DNA of 52,500 nucleotides from Symbiodinium natans (GCA_905221605.1 CAJNDS010002136.1:12501-65000); one strand, 5' to 3'; positions 1 through 9,746 are shown, counted from the stretch's first letter. The notes: generated from the letters alone by a model not told the origin. Translations and numbers: made by a program.

Positions 1-36
1 GAGATGGTGATTGATGCCTTAGGATCTTCTGGGGGT

Positions 37-113
37 TTAGGGTTTAGGGTTTAGGGTTCAGGGTTTGGGGTTTAGGGTTTAGGGCTTAGGGTTTAGGGTT
101 TAGGGTTTAGGGT
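37..113 (+). repeat. telomere-like tract (TTTAGGG)
   Basis: About ten units with TTCAGGG, TTTGGGG and CTTAGGG variants. It runs into a diverged GGTCTTC-rich stretch (114-200) that looks like a second degenerate short repeat. Confidence 0.9.
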
Positions 114-389
114 TTTCAGGTCTTCTGTGGTCTTCCTGGGTCTTCTGGGTCTCGTTTTTGTGGGTCTTCCCGGTCTCCGGGGTCTTCTGGGCCTTTTGGG
201 TCTTTGCAGATTGGGCTTGGGGCATGGGATGAGGAAATGCCTGGGCACGGTGCAGCTCAACATCTCGCAAACATCAGGCCTGCAGTAAACAAACTGCCAC
301 AGGAGCCCGAGCATTTCGCAGTGCTTGGAGGTTCGGCTCTTGCTTATTTACAAATTCTGGTGGTCGAGCGTTCTCGACTCGTTGCATAC

Positions 390-590
390 TTGGCGGTTCA
401 TAGTACTTATGAACCCAATATCTGTACTTATAACCCGATTCTAACCTTACCAGGGCACTTAAGGGGCTTATAAGTGGGCTAAAAGTACAGTTGTAGTTGG
501 GTTATAAGTACCCTAAACACTAAACCCTAAACCCTAAACCCTAAAGCCTAGTACAGTTATAGCTGGTGAATAAGTACCATGAACCTCCAA
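390..590. mobile_element. foldback element family A, copy 1, with a telomere-like insert
   Basis: The ends are inverted copies of each other: TTGGCGGTTCATAGTACTTA on the left and the complement of ATGAACCTCCAA on the right. The internal GTACAGTT/AACTGTAC segments also pair. The same element occurs at 25119-25260 without the insert. Here a short CCCTAAA island (511-549) splits the right arm, and 29 bp of the arm are present on both sides of it (484-512 and 550-578, 24 of 29 identical). No transposase is encoded, so this is a non-autonomous foldback/MITE-like element. Confidence 0.75.
511..549 (-). repeat. telomere-like island inside foldback A1
   Basis: About five CCCTAAA units inserted in the right arm of the foldback and flanked by a 29-bp duplication of that arm. 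Confidence 0.85.
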
Positions 591-655
591 GGTGAGGAAC
601 CGGCGTGAAGCCGATATGAAAGCGGAGCTTCGGCATGGCCCAGTCCCGGAACACA

Positions 656-706
656 TTAGGGTTTAGGGTTTAGGGTTTAGGGTTTAGGGTTTAGGGTTTA
701 GGGTTT
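656..706 (+). repeat. telomere-like tract (TTTAGGG)
   Basis: Seven nearly perfect units. Confidence 0.95.
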
Positions 707-785
707 AAAGCTCCACATCTCCTAAACCCTCTCCTACCTATGTTTTTGTAAACCTTGATGGGGCAGTGCTCCCGGTTTGATCGTT

Positions 786-990
786 TAGGCTAGACCGTTT
801 AGGATTTAGGATTCAGGATTTAGGATTTAGGGTTCAGGGGCCTCTCTGGGGCCTTAGGATTTCGGATTTAGGATTTAGGGTTCAGGGGCCTCTCTGGGGC
901 CTGTAGGATTTAGGATTTAGGACTTGGGATTTAGGGTTTAGGATTTTGGGTTCAGGGGCTTCTTTGGGGCCTTTAGGATTTAGGGTTGCT
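786..990 (+). repeat. degenerate TTTAGGA/TTTAGGG block with a triplicated 24-bp spacer
   Basis: Mutated units (TTTAGGA, TTCAGGA, TTTCGGA) alternate with a GC-rich spacer reading GGTTCAGGGGCCTCTCTGGG. The spacer is present three times, at 831-854, 879-902 and 949-972; the third copy has two changes. The block looks like repeat tract and flank amplified together. Confidence 0.8.
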
Positions 991-1120
991 CCGGGGATCT
1001 CCGGGACATTGTCCCGGGGCGTTCGGGATGCCCCCCCCCCCCCCCACCCCCGAAAACGCCCGAGGACCGTTGTCCCGGGACCGCCCGCCCCGAGACACCG
1101 GGACTTTGTCCCGGGGCCCC
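985..1120. repeat. GGGAC-rich palindromic block
   Basis: Several overlapping palindromes of the form CCGGGAC-ATTGTCCCGGGGC (985-1019, 1060-1115) are separated by a C14 run. The block can fold into long GC hairpins. It may be a GC-rich foldback element, but no clean pair of termini was seen. Open frames through it in both directions are composition artefacts. Confidence 0.5.
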
Positions 1121-1748
1121 CCCGGGACGCACGAATGAAAATGTTCATCGTGTCGGCCGTTTGGTTTGCGCGCATTTGAATTGACTATAGATGGTGCCGA
1201 ATGCGAGCCAGATGACACATGTAAGAAAAAGATCTCTAATTCAGATGAAAAGGGATTCTGGGAGGGAGGGGTGATGCCAAACACATAGTGATGGAAAAGA
1301 GCCTAGCGAATTGCCGCCCCATGCCAATCGTAAACCCTAAAGCCTTAAACCCTAAACCCTAAACCCCAAACCCTAACCCCTCAACCCTGAACCCTAAACC
1401 CTGCACTAGGTTTCTGGGCTTCCAAGCCGGTGTTGCCGCCTCCGCCGCCAAGGCAACGATGGGAGACCGGGGAGACCTGAGCCACCGAGAAGGCGAATGG
1501 AACGACATGGGTTTAGGGTTTAGGGTTCAGGGTTCAGGGTTTAGGACCGGGTCAAATGTTCAGAGTACGATCTGACCTTAAACCCTAAACCCAAAACCGA
1601 CACCAAAAACCCTAAGCCCCTTAAACCCTAAAACCCTAGAGCTGTTAACTTTGGGCCTGGGCAGCGTAGCTCCGCGCACGCCGGCAAAGCTCCCGGGCCC
1701 TGGCGCGCGCGCGCGCTCCAGTCATCTCACTTCTGGTTTACTTCTGCG

Positions 1749-1826
1749 GTTTAGGGTTTAGGGTTTAGGGTTCAGGGTTTAGGGTTTAGGGTTTAGGGTT
1801 TAGGGTTTAGGGTTTAGGGTTTAGGG
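1749..1826 (+). repeat. telomere-like tract (TTTAGGG)
   Basis: Eleven units with a single TTCAGGG variant. It follows a (CG)n-like run at 1700-1716. Confidence 0.95.
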
Positions 1827-2003
1827 CAAGGGAGGGGGCGTGTCGGGGGGGAGCGTGTGAGAGCTTCAGATCGTAGGCCTCAGGCTCGGGATTTCTTGGA
1901 GACTTGGGGACTTGAATATAGGGTTTGAGGTCAAGATCCGAGGGCTTCAAATCCTAAACCCTAAACCCTACAAGCCCTCAACCTTCACCCTAAACCCTCA
2001 AGA

Positions 2004-2960
2004 CAAAATACATAGAAATTGTATGCGGTATCATTCTGAATTTCCCAAGTTATTCGTCTAAATAGCCGACAAGGCGAGCCCGAGCATATCAATCCAAAAT
2101 CCCTCTGGGAGGCCAAATTCTCAATTTACTTAAACCATCCCCGTCCTTACCCCCCCCTCCCCCCCCCCTCCCCCTTCCCTCCCCCTTCCCTCCCCCTTCC
2201 CTCCCCCTTTCCCCCCTACCCCCCCCCCCCCCCAAAAAAAATGAAAAACATAGTTCCAAAAGAAAAAAACGTTTCGCTCAAAACGTTTCGCTCAAAAACT
2301 TTTGGGACCCAAACCCTATGCAGTTTCTATAAACCCCAAACCCAACCCGCAGCTCCATTGGGATGTACGCAATGATGATTCAATGACAGTCTCCACAAGT
2401 TGCTACCGTGCAGAGGGCTATGCGGCCGCCCCCAACGGTGGCCATCTGTATTCGAGATCTGCGAGGCATCGTTAAAACACAAACATGGAGAAAGCCCTAA
2501 ACCCCAAACCCGAAATCTTAAACCCTCATAGGACGCCATATCGAGCCTCTAATATGCGATAATGCCCGCAACGCCGACAGGGTGCCAGGCCGCGGCACTA
2601 AACAAATGAAACTCAAGAAGGGTCGCCTGCTCCATTCGAAGCAGCGCAAGCGGCTAAAAGGAGCGCGCCCCGGAGAAGGCACTTCTGCAGGGTTTAGGGC
2701 TTGGGGGACTTTAGGGTCTCGGGCTTGGGGAAAACCAGGGGTTTGCGGTCTGCAGTTTCGGCTTTCGGGAAGCCGCTGGTGCAGACTGTGGGGCTTGGCA
2801 CTTGGATGGTCTGTTGTGAGGGATTGCAGTGATTCGTGGAGAAACGCAGCGTTTCACTCAGTGTGGCCGCATCTCGGGTTTTTGTTGCTTGGGGCGCACT
2901 GGTGTGTGCAGAGGTTTGGTCGTTTTGGCGCCGTGGTTTGGGGCTGAGTGACACTGTGAA
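2004..2960. other. intergenic stretch with polypyrimidine tract; no gene recognised
   Basis: Positions 2150-2235 are almost pure C/T with a TTCCCTCCCCC period, ending in C15 and A8. A 17-bp direct repeat with core AACGTTTCGCTCAAAA lies at 2268-2300. Open frames at 2327-2539 (minus) and 2582-2947 (plus) show no family signature. The plus frame starts with a Lys/Arg-rich stretch but continues into telomere-derived GFRAWG residues, so it is not called. Confidence 0.5.
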
Positions 2961-3063
2961 CCCTACCCTACTTCCGTCCTAGGTCAACCCGGGTTTAGGG
3001 TTTAGGGAAGGGCTCTCTTAATACAAAAAGCTCTCTTGGACGCAACAAAGAAAACCATGGCAT

Positions 3064-3136
3064 ACCTAAACCCTAAACCCTAAACTCTAAACCCTAAACC
3101 CTAAACCCTAAAACCTAAACCCTAAACCCTAAACCC
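3064..3136 (-). repeat. telomere-like tract (CCCTAAA)
   Basis: Ten units with one CTCTAAA and one CCCTAAAA variant. Confidence 0.95.
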
Positions 3137-3499
3137 TGGCAGTTCTTCCTAGGCAGCTTAGGGCTTGCGGGCCTTGGGCACTTTGATCATGTCGGATTTA
3201 GGCTTCAGGTTGAATGAAGTTTTGGTGGATGTGACATGCTGGAACCCGAATTCGGAAAATGCTCAACCTACATCACCCCAAACCGGTCCAAAGATCACCC
3301 TAAACTCTTGAAACCCTAACCCTTAAAGTCTCCGTTAGGTCGTTCCCGCCTCTACAGCGCGCCGAGCTGGCTGCCGCCGCTCCTCTGTGTGGCGTCTGCT
3401 GGTGGGGAGATGGGGGCTACTCGGACAGCGAGGCCGACAGGTTCTTACTTCTCCAATCACCACCCTAAACCCTAAACCCTAAACCCCAAACATTATTAT

Positions 3500-5330
3500 A
3501 CTTGTTCAATAAGGAAACCAAAAAAGTTTAAAGCTCAACCATTGGCTAAGTAAGGGTTGCCAAGGTCATCTCGCATGACATGCAAGAAAATGTGGTTGTG
3601 CGGGGGGGGGGGGGGGGGGAGACTACACCTGAAGGCAAGAGCATCATGTTTGTGACGGAAGGCTCTTCCGGCTCCCCCGCCTACACCAAACCTCTTAAAA
3701 CAAACCAAAAAAACCATCGGCAGCGCTCGAAGCCCCGAGACTCCCACAGACCGTGCGACGGCTCTTCTTTCAATGAAGCGGACGCTCTCAGAGCGGGTCC
3801 TCAGAGCCACTGTGGCTGCATACCTTTAAGAATTATTGGAGTCAAACCTGCCCAAACTCGTCAACCTGCCCATGATAGAGACCCTGCGCCCGAAGTACAC
3901 CTTGAAACGCGGGGTTTAAACCCTTAAGCCTAAACCCTAAACCCTACACCCGGCTGGGTTGACAAAAGGTCCGCATGTCTCTTCCGTTGCTTCGCTCCTT
4001 GGGAGGCACTTCAGATGCCAAGCCGCCTCAGCATCCGCCGAGTTTCGGAGTTTAGGTCTTCGTAGATGCTTCAGAGTGGTTTCGCAGAGTGGCTTCATTG
4101 TGGTTTCGGGGCCTCACAGTGGTCTCATCGTGGTTTTGTAGCGGTTTAGTGGCTGAGCTCGGGGGTCTAGGCATGCGTAATTGGCTTCGGTGTTTTGTGT
4201 GTTGCCAAAGTTCGGTCACGGTCTTTCGAACTACGCATCCTGAAGTAGCGGAAGATCCGGCGGGTTCAGGGTTCAGAGTCTGGTGCCGTTGCATGGTTTG
4301 GGGGGCACATTTATTTGTTGAAGCTTCGGGCGCCCTCAGCGTGCGATTTGGGGACCTTGGGGCGTCTTGGCGAAAGTCCCCGCAGTCCTTATAAGTACAA
4401 ATTTAGAGCTCCTCGTTCACCTAGACGGTCATCTGAAGCAGGCCAGGATCCGGAAAAAATGCCAGCTGAGTAACAGGAGATCCGTGCGTGCGCAAGAGTT
4501 GGCTTCAGCACGCCTTGGGACCTTTTGTTGACCCGAAAGCCGTGGCCCTGGGGCATACGCTTTCACTACCCTTGAGGAAAATCGTGCGAAACATTTTGGG
4601 CAGTGCGACGCTTCTTTTGCCGGCAGGACAGGTATCCCTAGACCCGAAACCCTAAACCCTGAACCCATGGTTGCAATAGCCCATTCAGCTACATTGTGCT
4701 GAACACAGCCAAGGTGCTTGGCATCGCCTGATGCATCATAGTGTGAAGGGCTTTCCGATCCCTTCAAGTTCTGCAGCGCTTGCGTGCAGGGAGAGCGTTA
4801 CTAGTACAGTCGTGGAGGACAGAGAGGACTGATCCTAAGGGTCCTACGCGTGAAAAAACCTAAAACCCTAAACATGCCTGGCTGCTTCAGGGGTGCCGTA
4901 AGTTCACTCCTCTCGCTTATGAAATGCTGACTGGGTGGTCTTTCAAACTTGCTGCATGCCGTTGCCGACAAGGCCTTCGTCGTGCTAAGGCGCACAAGCA
5001 GCTGGAGCCAAACATGCAACGTGCCACCAACCAGTTCGGACACTCGCAGACCATCCTCCAGTCCTGAGCCCGCACCCAAAAAAGCGACAAGGCCACTTGT
5101 TGAAAACAACTTTTGTTGGATGATTAGGCGAAGATATCATTCTGCATGTGTCCGAAGTTCACACTCACTACGGGGGCTTTTGGGGGGCAAAGTGACCCCT
5201 GGAGCCCAGCCTACAAATGTCTCCGCAGTGGGACGACTGCAAGCCCACCAATAATCGAGCCGCCTCGATGTCCCGAAGCCCAAACCCTCGTCTCTCGCAT
5301 CGTGGCCGTGGCAAGAAGCACTACTAAAGT
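3500..5330. other. 1.8 kb mostly unique stretch; no gene recognised
   Basis: It contains a G20 run at 3601-3620, two very small CCCTAAA islands (near 3915-3950 and 4650) and several overlapping open frames of 60-115 codons on both strands. None shows a domain, a consistent codon pattern or a PPR signature. The frame 4949-5254 (plus) is Ser/Pro/Arg-rich and unassigned. Confidence 0.4.
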
Positions 5331-5373
5331 TTAGGGTTTAGGGTTTAGGGTTTAGGGTTTAGGGTTTAGGGTA
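5330..5373 (+). repeat. telomere-like tract (TTTAGGG)
   Basis: Six perfect units. Confidence 0.95.
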
Positions 5374-5603
5374 TCAGAGAACTCCGAAGGCTACGCCGGC
5401 AAAAGCTAAGTCGAACTCTCGCAGAATTCCCGCGCAGCGCACGGTTTCCTTCTTTTGGGCGCGTCGGGTGACAGGCACTATAGGGAGTTGAAAAGGTGGA
5501 ATGCTGACTTTGTAGAACTGTAGGCACCTTGAAGCAGACATCGCCGTGCTGTTTCCGAACCTGAAGCCCGGGACCCTAAGCCCTCAACATCCCTAAACAC
5601 AAA

Positions 5604-5700
5604 AACTAGGATGGCCCGTAAAACCCCCGGAAATATATTCCTGGATATGATCCTCTTAGAACCAAAAAGGGAAGATATAGAATGTCCCGAGGGCCCACCG
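5604..5700. mobile_element. dispersed repeat family J, copy 1
   Basis: The segment beginning ACTAGGATGGCCC and containing AAACCCC.GAAA.ATA and GATATGATCCT recurs at 50108-50212 in the same order. The termini pair only weakly (GGATGGCCC against GAGGGCCCA). It is probably an old non-autonomous element. Confidence 0.5.
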
Positions 5701-6235
5701 AGAATATCTGCCCGCCGGGGAGATCTGGGCTCGGCTTCGCTTACTGCTTCTCGTAGATCGGGCGCAGTGCCTGCGGAAAGCTCTGAACCCCCGAAGGTTG
5801 CCATGCCTTATAGCGGCCCTGCGATGCTCAGCTCAAAAAAGCTAGCGTCATGTATACTGCATTGGAGATGCCAGGGCACTGTAAACCCTGAACTCGAGAC
5901 CCTGCAGGCCCTGAGCTTCTAGATCAGCGCAAGGTAACACGGATTCATGTCTGCAGCCAGCCTGAATGGCCTTGTCCAGGGCATCTACCTCGCATGGGCT
6001 ACAGTCTGGGCTGAAGACGGAGGTTTTAGAGCTCAGGCCCCTAACGACCCCTTTACCGTCTTGACTCTTCACCCAGAAAGAAGCGGCAGGGATCTGCAGA
6101 GTTTGTTTCTCATGTTAGCCCAAAAGAAACGAAGCCACCTAAACACCACGATGTCAAAGAGAGAAAAGCTCGAAGCATCGAAGCTCCAAACCCCGAACCA
6201 CTGAAACCCTCGTCTTCACGTCTTCACACTGAAGC

Positions 6236-6355
6236 CCTATAACCCCTAAACCCCGAAGCCTAAGGGCCTCCCTAAACCCTAAACCCTAAACCCTGAACCC
6301 TAAACCCTAAACCCTAAACCCTCAACCCTAAACCCTAAACCCTAAACCCGAAACC
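6236..6355 (-). repeat. telomere-like tract (CCCTAAA)
   Basis: About sixteen units, with degenerate CCCCGAAGCCTAAGGG at the left end and CCCTCAA/CCCGAAA variants. Confidence 0.95.
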
Positions 6356-6474
6356 CTCCCCCTCAGGCAAGAGAGAAGGCCCAAAGCCCGATCATGGATT
6401 TTGGATTGCATGCAGGGGCACGAGCCAGAGCCTTTTTCAACTCGACAGTATTGGATGTCTTGATACATGCCGGC

Positions 6475-6558
6475 TCCTAAACCCCTAAACCCCTAAACCC
6501 CAAACCCCAAACCCCAAACCCTAAACCCTAAACCCTAAACCCCTAAACCCTAAACCTA
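6475..6558 (-). repeat. telomere-like tract (CCCTAAA)
   Basis: Twelve units, several lengthened to 8 bp (CCCCTAAA) or changed to CCCCAAA. Confidence 0.95.
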
Positions 6559-6570
6559 GCAAGCTGCTCT

Positions 6571-6708
6571 TCAATGACGTTCAGTTGGGGAGCTTGCCTT
6601 GCAAGCTTTGTACAGATTTAGCATTGCAGGTTGTAGAAACTCAGCTATGCCCCCGGCAGCCCCTATCTCGGAGGACTGCTTGGTCTTCATGGCCGCCACG
6701 AGCACCTC
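6571..6708 (-). CDS. exon-like fragment, possible PPR helix B
   Basis: A 45-codon minus-strand frame closes at a TGA. It starts EVLVAAMKTKQSSEIGAAGG, which resembles the second helix and linker of a PPR motif, and continues through FLQPAMLNLYKACKASSPT. Upstream it is bounded by a (GA)n microsatellite (plus-strand TC run 6706-6732), which would be an intron end if this is an exon. There is no obvious start codon. The composition is protein-like, but the family call is weak. Confidence 0.35.
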   Translation of the reverse strand, partial: EVLVAAMKTKQSSEIGAAGGIAEFLQPAMLNLYKACKASSPTERH

Positions 6709-6732
6709 TCTCTTTCTCTCTCTCTCTCTATC
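6706..6732. repeat. (TC)n microsatellite
   Basis: A CTCTCTCTTTCTCTCTCTCT run at the edge of the exon-like fragment 6571-6708. Confidence 0.9.
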
Positions 6733-7277
6733 TCGGCGTTTGTCGTTGCGGGCTTGGGCGTCGGGTGGAATTCGAAAGCTTGGGTTGAGGGAGGGGGATC
6801 AGTTTAGTGCTTACGGCAAGGTTATATAAAAACTCGTTTGAGGGCTTCGGCGGTTTCGGGCTCTGTGTTTTGGATCTACAAGTCTTAAGTTCTGACTGGC
6901 CCATGTGGTACAGGGGTGGTGGTGGGCAGAGCAAAGCACACGCCCCAGCGGCCACGACACCGAGATCCGCACCGCATGGTGCAAGGCCAAGACCTGAGGG
7001 CTTTTGGGCTGTTTGGGCCTCGGAGTTCAGGGTTTAAGATCAGGGATTGGGGGCTTCAGGGCCTTAAGGTATTGAGGTCTTACAGCCGCCTTGCGCATGC
7101 TTTCAGAAGACCTTTAGGACCCCTGCGACCTCCTTTCCGGGCGGCGAGAATATCCTAGACCCCGATGAAACCACACCCCTGCAATCGTAACCCTGAGTGT
7201 GTGTCCGACTACATCCGATTGCTCATGCAGCAAGGGCCCCACGCTGGCCACTCACTTCTTTGACTTCGGTAGCTTAG

Positions 7278-7396
7278 GAAAACCCTAAACCGAAAACCCT
7301 AAACGGCCCTGAACCCTAAACCCTAAACGCTAAACCCTAAACCCCAAACCCTAAACCCTAACCCCACACTTTGGGATCCTAACCCCTAAACCCTAC
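7278..7396 (-). repeat. telomere-like tract plus a 16-bp island between perfect 19-bp duplicates
   Basis: Eleven imperfect CCCTAAA units occupy 7278-7361. Then CCCCACACTTTGGGATCCT occurs at 7362-7380 and, identically, at 7397-7415. Only a two-unit telomere-like island (7381-7396) separates the two copies. This is the cleanest duplication around a telomere-like island in the window. Confidence 0.9.
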
Positions 7397-7454
7397 CCCC
7401 ACACTTTGGGATCCTGTGCCCGGCTCAGAAGATCTAAGAACCCTAGAGTCGGAG

Positions 7455-7766
7455 CTAGGACATGGCACTTCGCCTATCTGAGGGTAGTTCCATGGGCCCT
7501 TAGTATAGCCCTCGAACCTCCTTTAAAGGGTTCTGATGTATGGGCCCTTACTTACATTTGTAAAGGGTACATAAGGGGTATATACGGGGCACCCTTTTAA
7601 GGGCCCATACTAAGGGACCATGGAACTACCCTGAGAGCCTAATTTCGGGCTCTGGGCCAGCCTGCAAGTAGTCGTGCTCGCTCAGCTGATCCTTCTTCAC
7701 CTTCTGAGCCAGGAAGTACCTGCTCTTCCAAGTGGCGTAAAGGGAGGCCTGGAACCGCAAAGCCCT
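7455..7766 (-). CDS. exon-like fragment interrupted by a foldback intron (unknown protein)
   Basis: On the minus strand, 7766-7641 reads without stops as RALRFQASLYATWKSRYF followed by LAQKVKKDQLSEHDYLQAGP and EPEI. This is an amphipathic, basic, very protein-like stretch not assigned to a family. The frame then meets foldback K. Removing a GC-AG intron at 7638-7474 (AG|GC at the donor, ATAG|GC at the acceptor) keeps the frame open for six more codons to a TAG at 7457-7455. The intron ends lie inside the 5-bp target duplication GCCTA. Either end may continue into other exons. Confidence 0.4.
7477..7636. mobile_element. foldback element K (introner-like)
   Basis: The terminal inverted repeats TCTGAGGGTAG/CTACCCTGAGA extend inward through TTCCATGGGCCCTTAGTAT with few mismatches. 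Total length is 160 bp. A direct duplication GCCTA flanks it (7472-7476 and 7637-7641). It lies exactly where a GC-AG intron would interrupt the coding-like frame at 7641-7766. Confidence 0.75.
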
Positions 7767-7818
7767 GTTAAACCCATGAACCCGAAACCCGAAACCCTAA
7801 ACCCCAAACCCTATGAAA

Positions 7819-7917
7819 CCTAAATGCAGACGCAGAAGCCTCGGACCAAACGAGCTGCTCGAGTTTAGAGCCCTCAGTGGTGATGTCTGCAACTTCCTTT
7901 GCACTTGCTAGCGGGCG
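7819..7917 (-). CDS. exon-like fragment, unknown protein
   Basis: A stop-free minus-strand stretch reads RPLASAKEVADITTEGSKLE and then QLVWSEASASAFR before entering telomere-like sequence. It has the alternating charge and hydrophobic pattern of a helical protein. It is too short to assign. Confidence 0.25.
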
Positions 7918-7978
7918 CGATAGTCATGGGCCCGTGTGACCAGAACCCCAATCAACAGTGCAGTAAGGGAGGAATGAC

Positions 7979-8042
7979 CCGAAACCCGAACCCTAAACCC
8001 TAAACCCGAAACCCTAAACCCTAAACCCTAAACCCTAACCCC
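7979..8042 (-). repeat. telomere-like tract (CCCTAAA)
   Basis: Nine units with CCCGAAA variants. Confidence 0.95.
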
Positions 8043-8062
8043 AAGTCATCTGATTCTTGGCC

Positions 8063-8125
8063 CTAGTGTCGAGGATTCCGAGGACCCAGCTCGGCCATGG
8101 TGTTCATCAGCTTCGTGGCCTGAGA
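8063..8125 (-). pseudogene. PPR-like fragment (helix B and linker)
   Basis: The minus strand reads SQATKLMNTMAELGPRNPRH then TAG. A..LMNTMAELG..P matches the end of a PPR motif (A..L...M...G..P). The fragment starts after a CTCAG and lies three bases from the insertion site of foldback B1. PPR proteins bind organellar RNA; here only half a motif survives. Confidence 0.45.
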
Positions 8126-8134
8126 CTACGATTT

Positions 8135-8282
8135 CTTGGGATGTTCCCCCTTATACTAGCAGTCCTTAGTATGGGGTTTAGGGTTTAGGGTTTAGGGTTT
8201 AGGGTTTAGGGTTTAGGGTTTAGGGTAGTACCCCCTATTATAATCCCTATTAAGGACTGTTAGCATAAGGTGAACATCCCAA
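8135..8282. mobile_element. foldback element family B, copy 1, with a telomere-like tract in its loop
   Basis: The ends CTTGGGATGTTC and GAACATCCCAA are inverted copies, followed inward by TAGCAGTCCTTA and TAAGGACTGTTA. A 7-bp target duplication ACGATTT lies at 8128-8134 and 8283-8289. The centre holds about seven TTTAGGG units (8173-8226). Other family B copies carry unrelated loop sequence there. Confidence 0.8.
8173..8226 (+). repeat. telomere-like tract inside foldback B1
   Basis: Seven perfect TTTAGGG units replacing the loop of the foldback. Confidence 0.95.
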
Positions 8283-8557
8283 ACGATTTGCTTTAAACAC
8301 CCCCCCCAAGAAACTAACGGATGATAATCCCTATGTTACCCTTTTCTCAGGAAAACCATATTTGTTTTTGTGGGGATAAAGAATCCCTTTTTGATCGCCT
8401 AACAAGGAAGAATAGTTTTTGCATTCTTTGGGCTCATGAGCGGGCTGTACCAGCTACAGCGTGAAGCTCTGAAAGGTTACCCCGATGACCCGGGTACCCC
8501 GACAACTGCAAGAGCTTTGGAGTCCGGGAGCCCTTCGTCTTCCCTGAAAATCCCTCA

Positions 8558-8630
8558 GTGGGTTTAGGGTTTAGGGTTTAGGGTTTAGGGTTTAGGGTTT
8601 AGGGTTTAGGGTTTAGGGTTTAGGGTTTAG
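8558..8630 (+). repeat. telomere-like tract (TTTAGGG)
   Basis: Ten perfect units directly abutting the PPR-like fragment at 8626-8703. Confidence 0.95.
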
Positions 8631-8703
8631 GAGGATGTCTCTCTAAGCTTCTGGCATGCTCCTCCTTGGTATTGATCCAGCGGACCATCCTCAGAACATC
8701 AGG
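8626..8703 (-). pseudogene. PPR-like fragment between two telomere-like tracts
   Basis: The minus strand reads PDVLRMVRWINTKEEHARSL then ERHPPK. It aligns with the PPR pattern PDV......IN...E.AR.LE. Its 5' edge (CTCAGAACATCA on the plus strand, 8690-8701) is repeated at 8805-8816 on the far side of the next telomere-like tract, so the tract appears inserted at the fragment boundary. Confidence 0.45.
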
Positions 8704-8711
8704 GGGCTTTG

Positions 8712-8804
8712 GGTTCAGGGTTTAGGGTTTAGGGTTTAGGGTTTAGGGTTTAGGGTTTAGGGTTTAGGGTTTAGGGTTTTGGGTGTTGGGTTTTGGGGTT
8801 TGGG
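8712..8804 (+). repeat. telomere-like tract (TTTAGGG), decaying to TTTTGGG
   Basis: Ten good units, then TTTTGGGTGTTGGGTTTTGGGG. It is bracketed by a 12-bp direct repeat (8690-8701 and 8805-8816, 11 of 12 identical). Confidence 0.9.
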
Positions 8805-8901
8805 CTCAGAAAATCAACAGAAGGGTTTAGGATCGTTGGTCTTGGCTCGGCATTTTGACTCTGGGGCGGGGACTGATAAAGGCGTACTGTGACCATCCTA
8901 C

Positions 8902-9010
8902 CCGAAACCCTAAACCCTAAACCCTAAACCCTAAACCCTAAGCCCTAAGCCCTAAGCCCTAAGCCCTAAGCCCTAAGCCCTAAGCCCTAAGCCCTAAACC
9001 CTAAACTCTA
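8902..9010 (-). repeat. telomere-like tract with a homogenised CCCTAAG block
   Basis: About six CCCTAAA units, then eight or nine consecutive CCCTAAG units, then CCCTAAA again. A single-base variant has been amplified in the middle of the tract. Confidence 0.95.
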
Positions 9011-9335
9011 ACTTCATTCACTTGACTGGCACAATGTCCAATGAATAGTCATACCCGGGTCTTCGAGTCACGTTCACCCAGCTCTTGGTACACAAGCCGG
9101 GCGCCTAGTGTGAAATGATCCTCTAGGGGCATTCTTTAGGGTTATTGGGGATTACTAAATTATAAGGGGCGGGGCATAAGGGAATACTGTTAGTAGTTAT
9201 TCCCCCTATACTACTTAGTGCTTGCCAGGCTGCTTGGGATGCTTGAGAGCAGTGCTCTATTTGTTTTGAAGCGGCACGCACTTCCAACCCTTCCCGCAGA
9301 GAATGAAGCCTGGATGCAGAGCCGAAGCCCTGAAG

Positions 9336-9444
9336 CCACTATTTGCTTCATAAACCCCCAAAAAACCATAATCCCTATACTACCCTTATAAGGAATGCAT
9401 TTGTTTTGTTTTTTGAGGGGGGGGGGTTCTTAAGCAACTGGTAG
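9336..9444. mobile_element. foldback element family D, copy 1
   Basis: The left end CCACTATTTGCTTCATAA and right end TTCTTAAGCAACTGGTAG are inverted copies. GAAG is duplicated at 9332-9335 and 9445-9448. Inside is the family D signature of ATAATCCCTATACTACCCTT and TATAAGGAA. Confidence 0.75.
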
Positions 9445-9534
9445 GAAGCCCTACATCCTGATGCTGCCTTCAGCCTGGCAGCCTGGACACAGCCCTCAAC
9501 CCTCCGAAGCCCTCAGCTCTTGTTGAGAGAGAGG

Positions 9535-9745
9535 CTTGGGATATGTTCCCCCCTTCTGCTCGCAGCCCTTACTAGGGACCTAAATAGGGATTCTAGTACC
9601 CCCTATTTAAACCCTAAACCCTAAACCCTAAACCCTGAACCCTAAACCAATTTGTATCCCCCTCAGGACCTTAATGGGGATTACGATAGTACCCCCTATT
9701 GTAAATCCCTCTTCAGGACTGCTAGTAGAAGGGGGAACATCCCAA
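9535..9745. mobile_element. foldback element family B, copy 2, with a telomere-like insert
   Basis: The termini GGCTTGGGATATGTTCC and GGAACATCCCAAGCC pair. A CCCTAAA island (9608-9648) sits in the middle. The sequence before it (9576-9608, GGACCTAAATAGGGATTCTA onward) is repeated after it (9666-9701) with a few changes, so the island is bracketed by a duplication of about 33 bp. Confidence 0.75.
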
Positions 9746-9746
9746 G

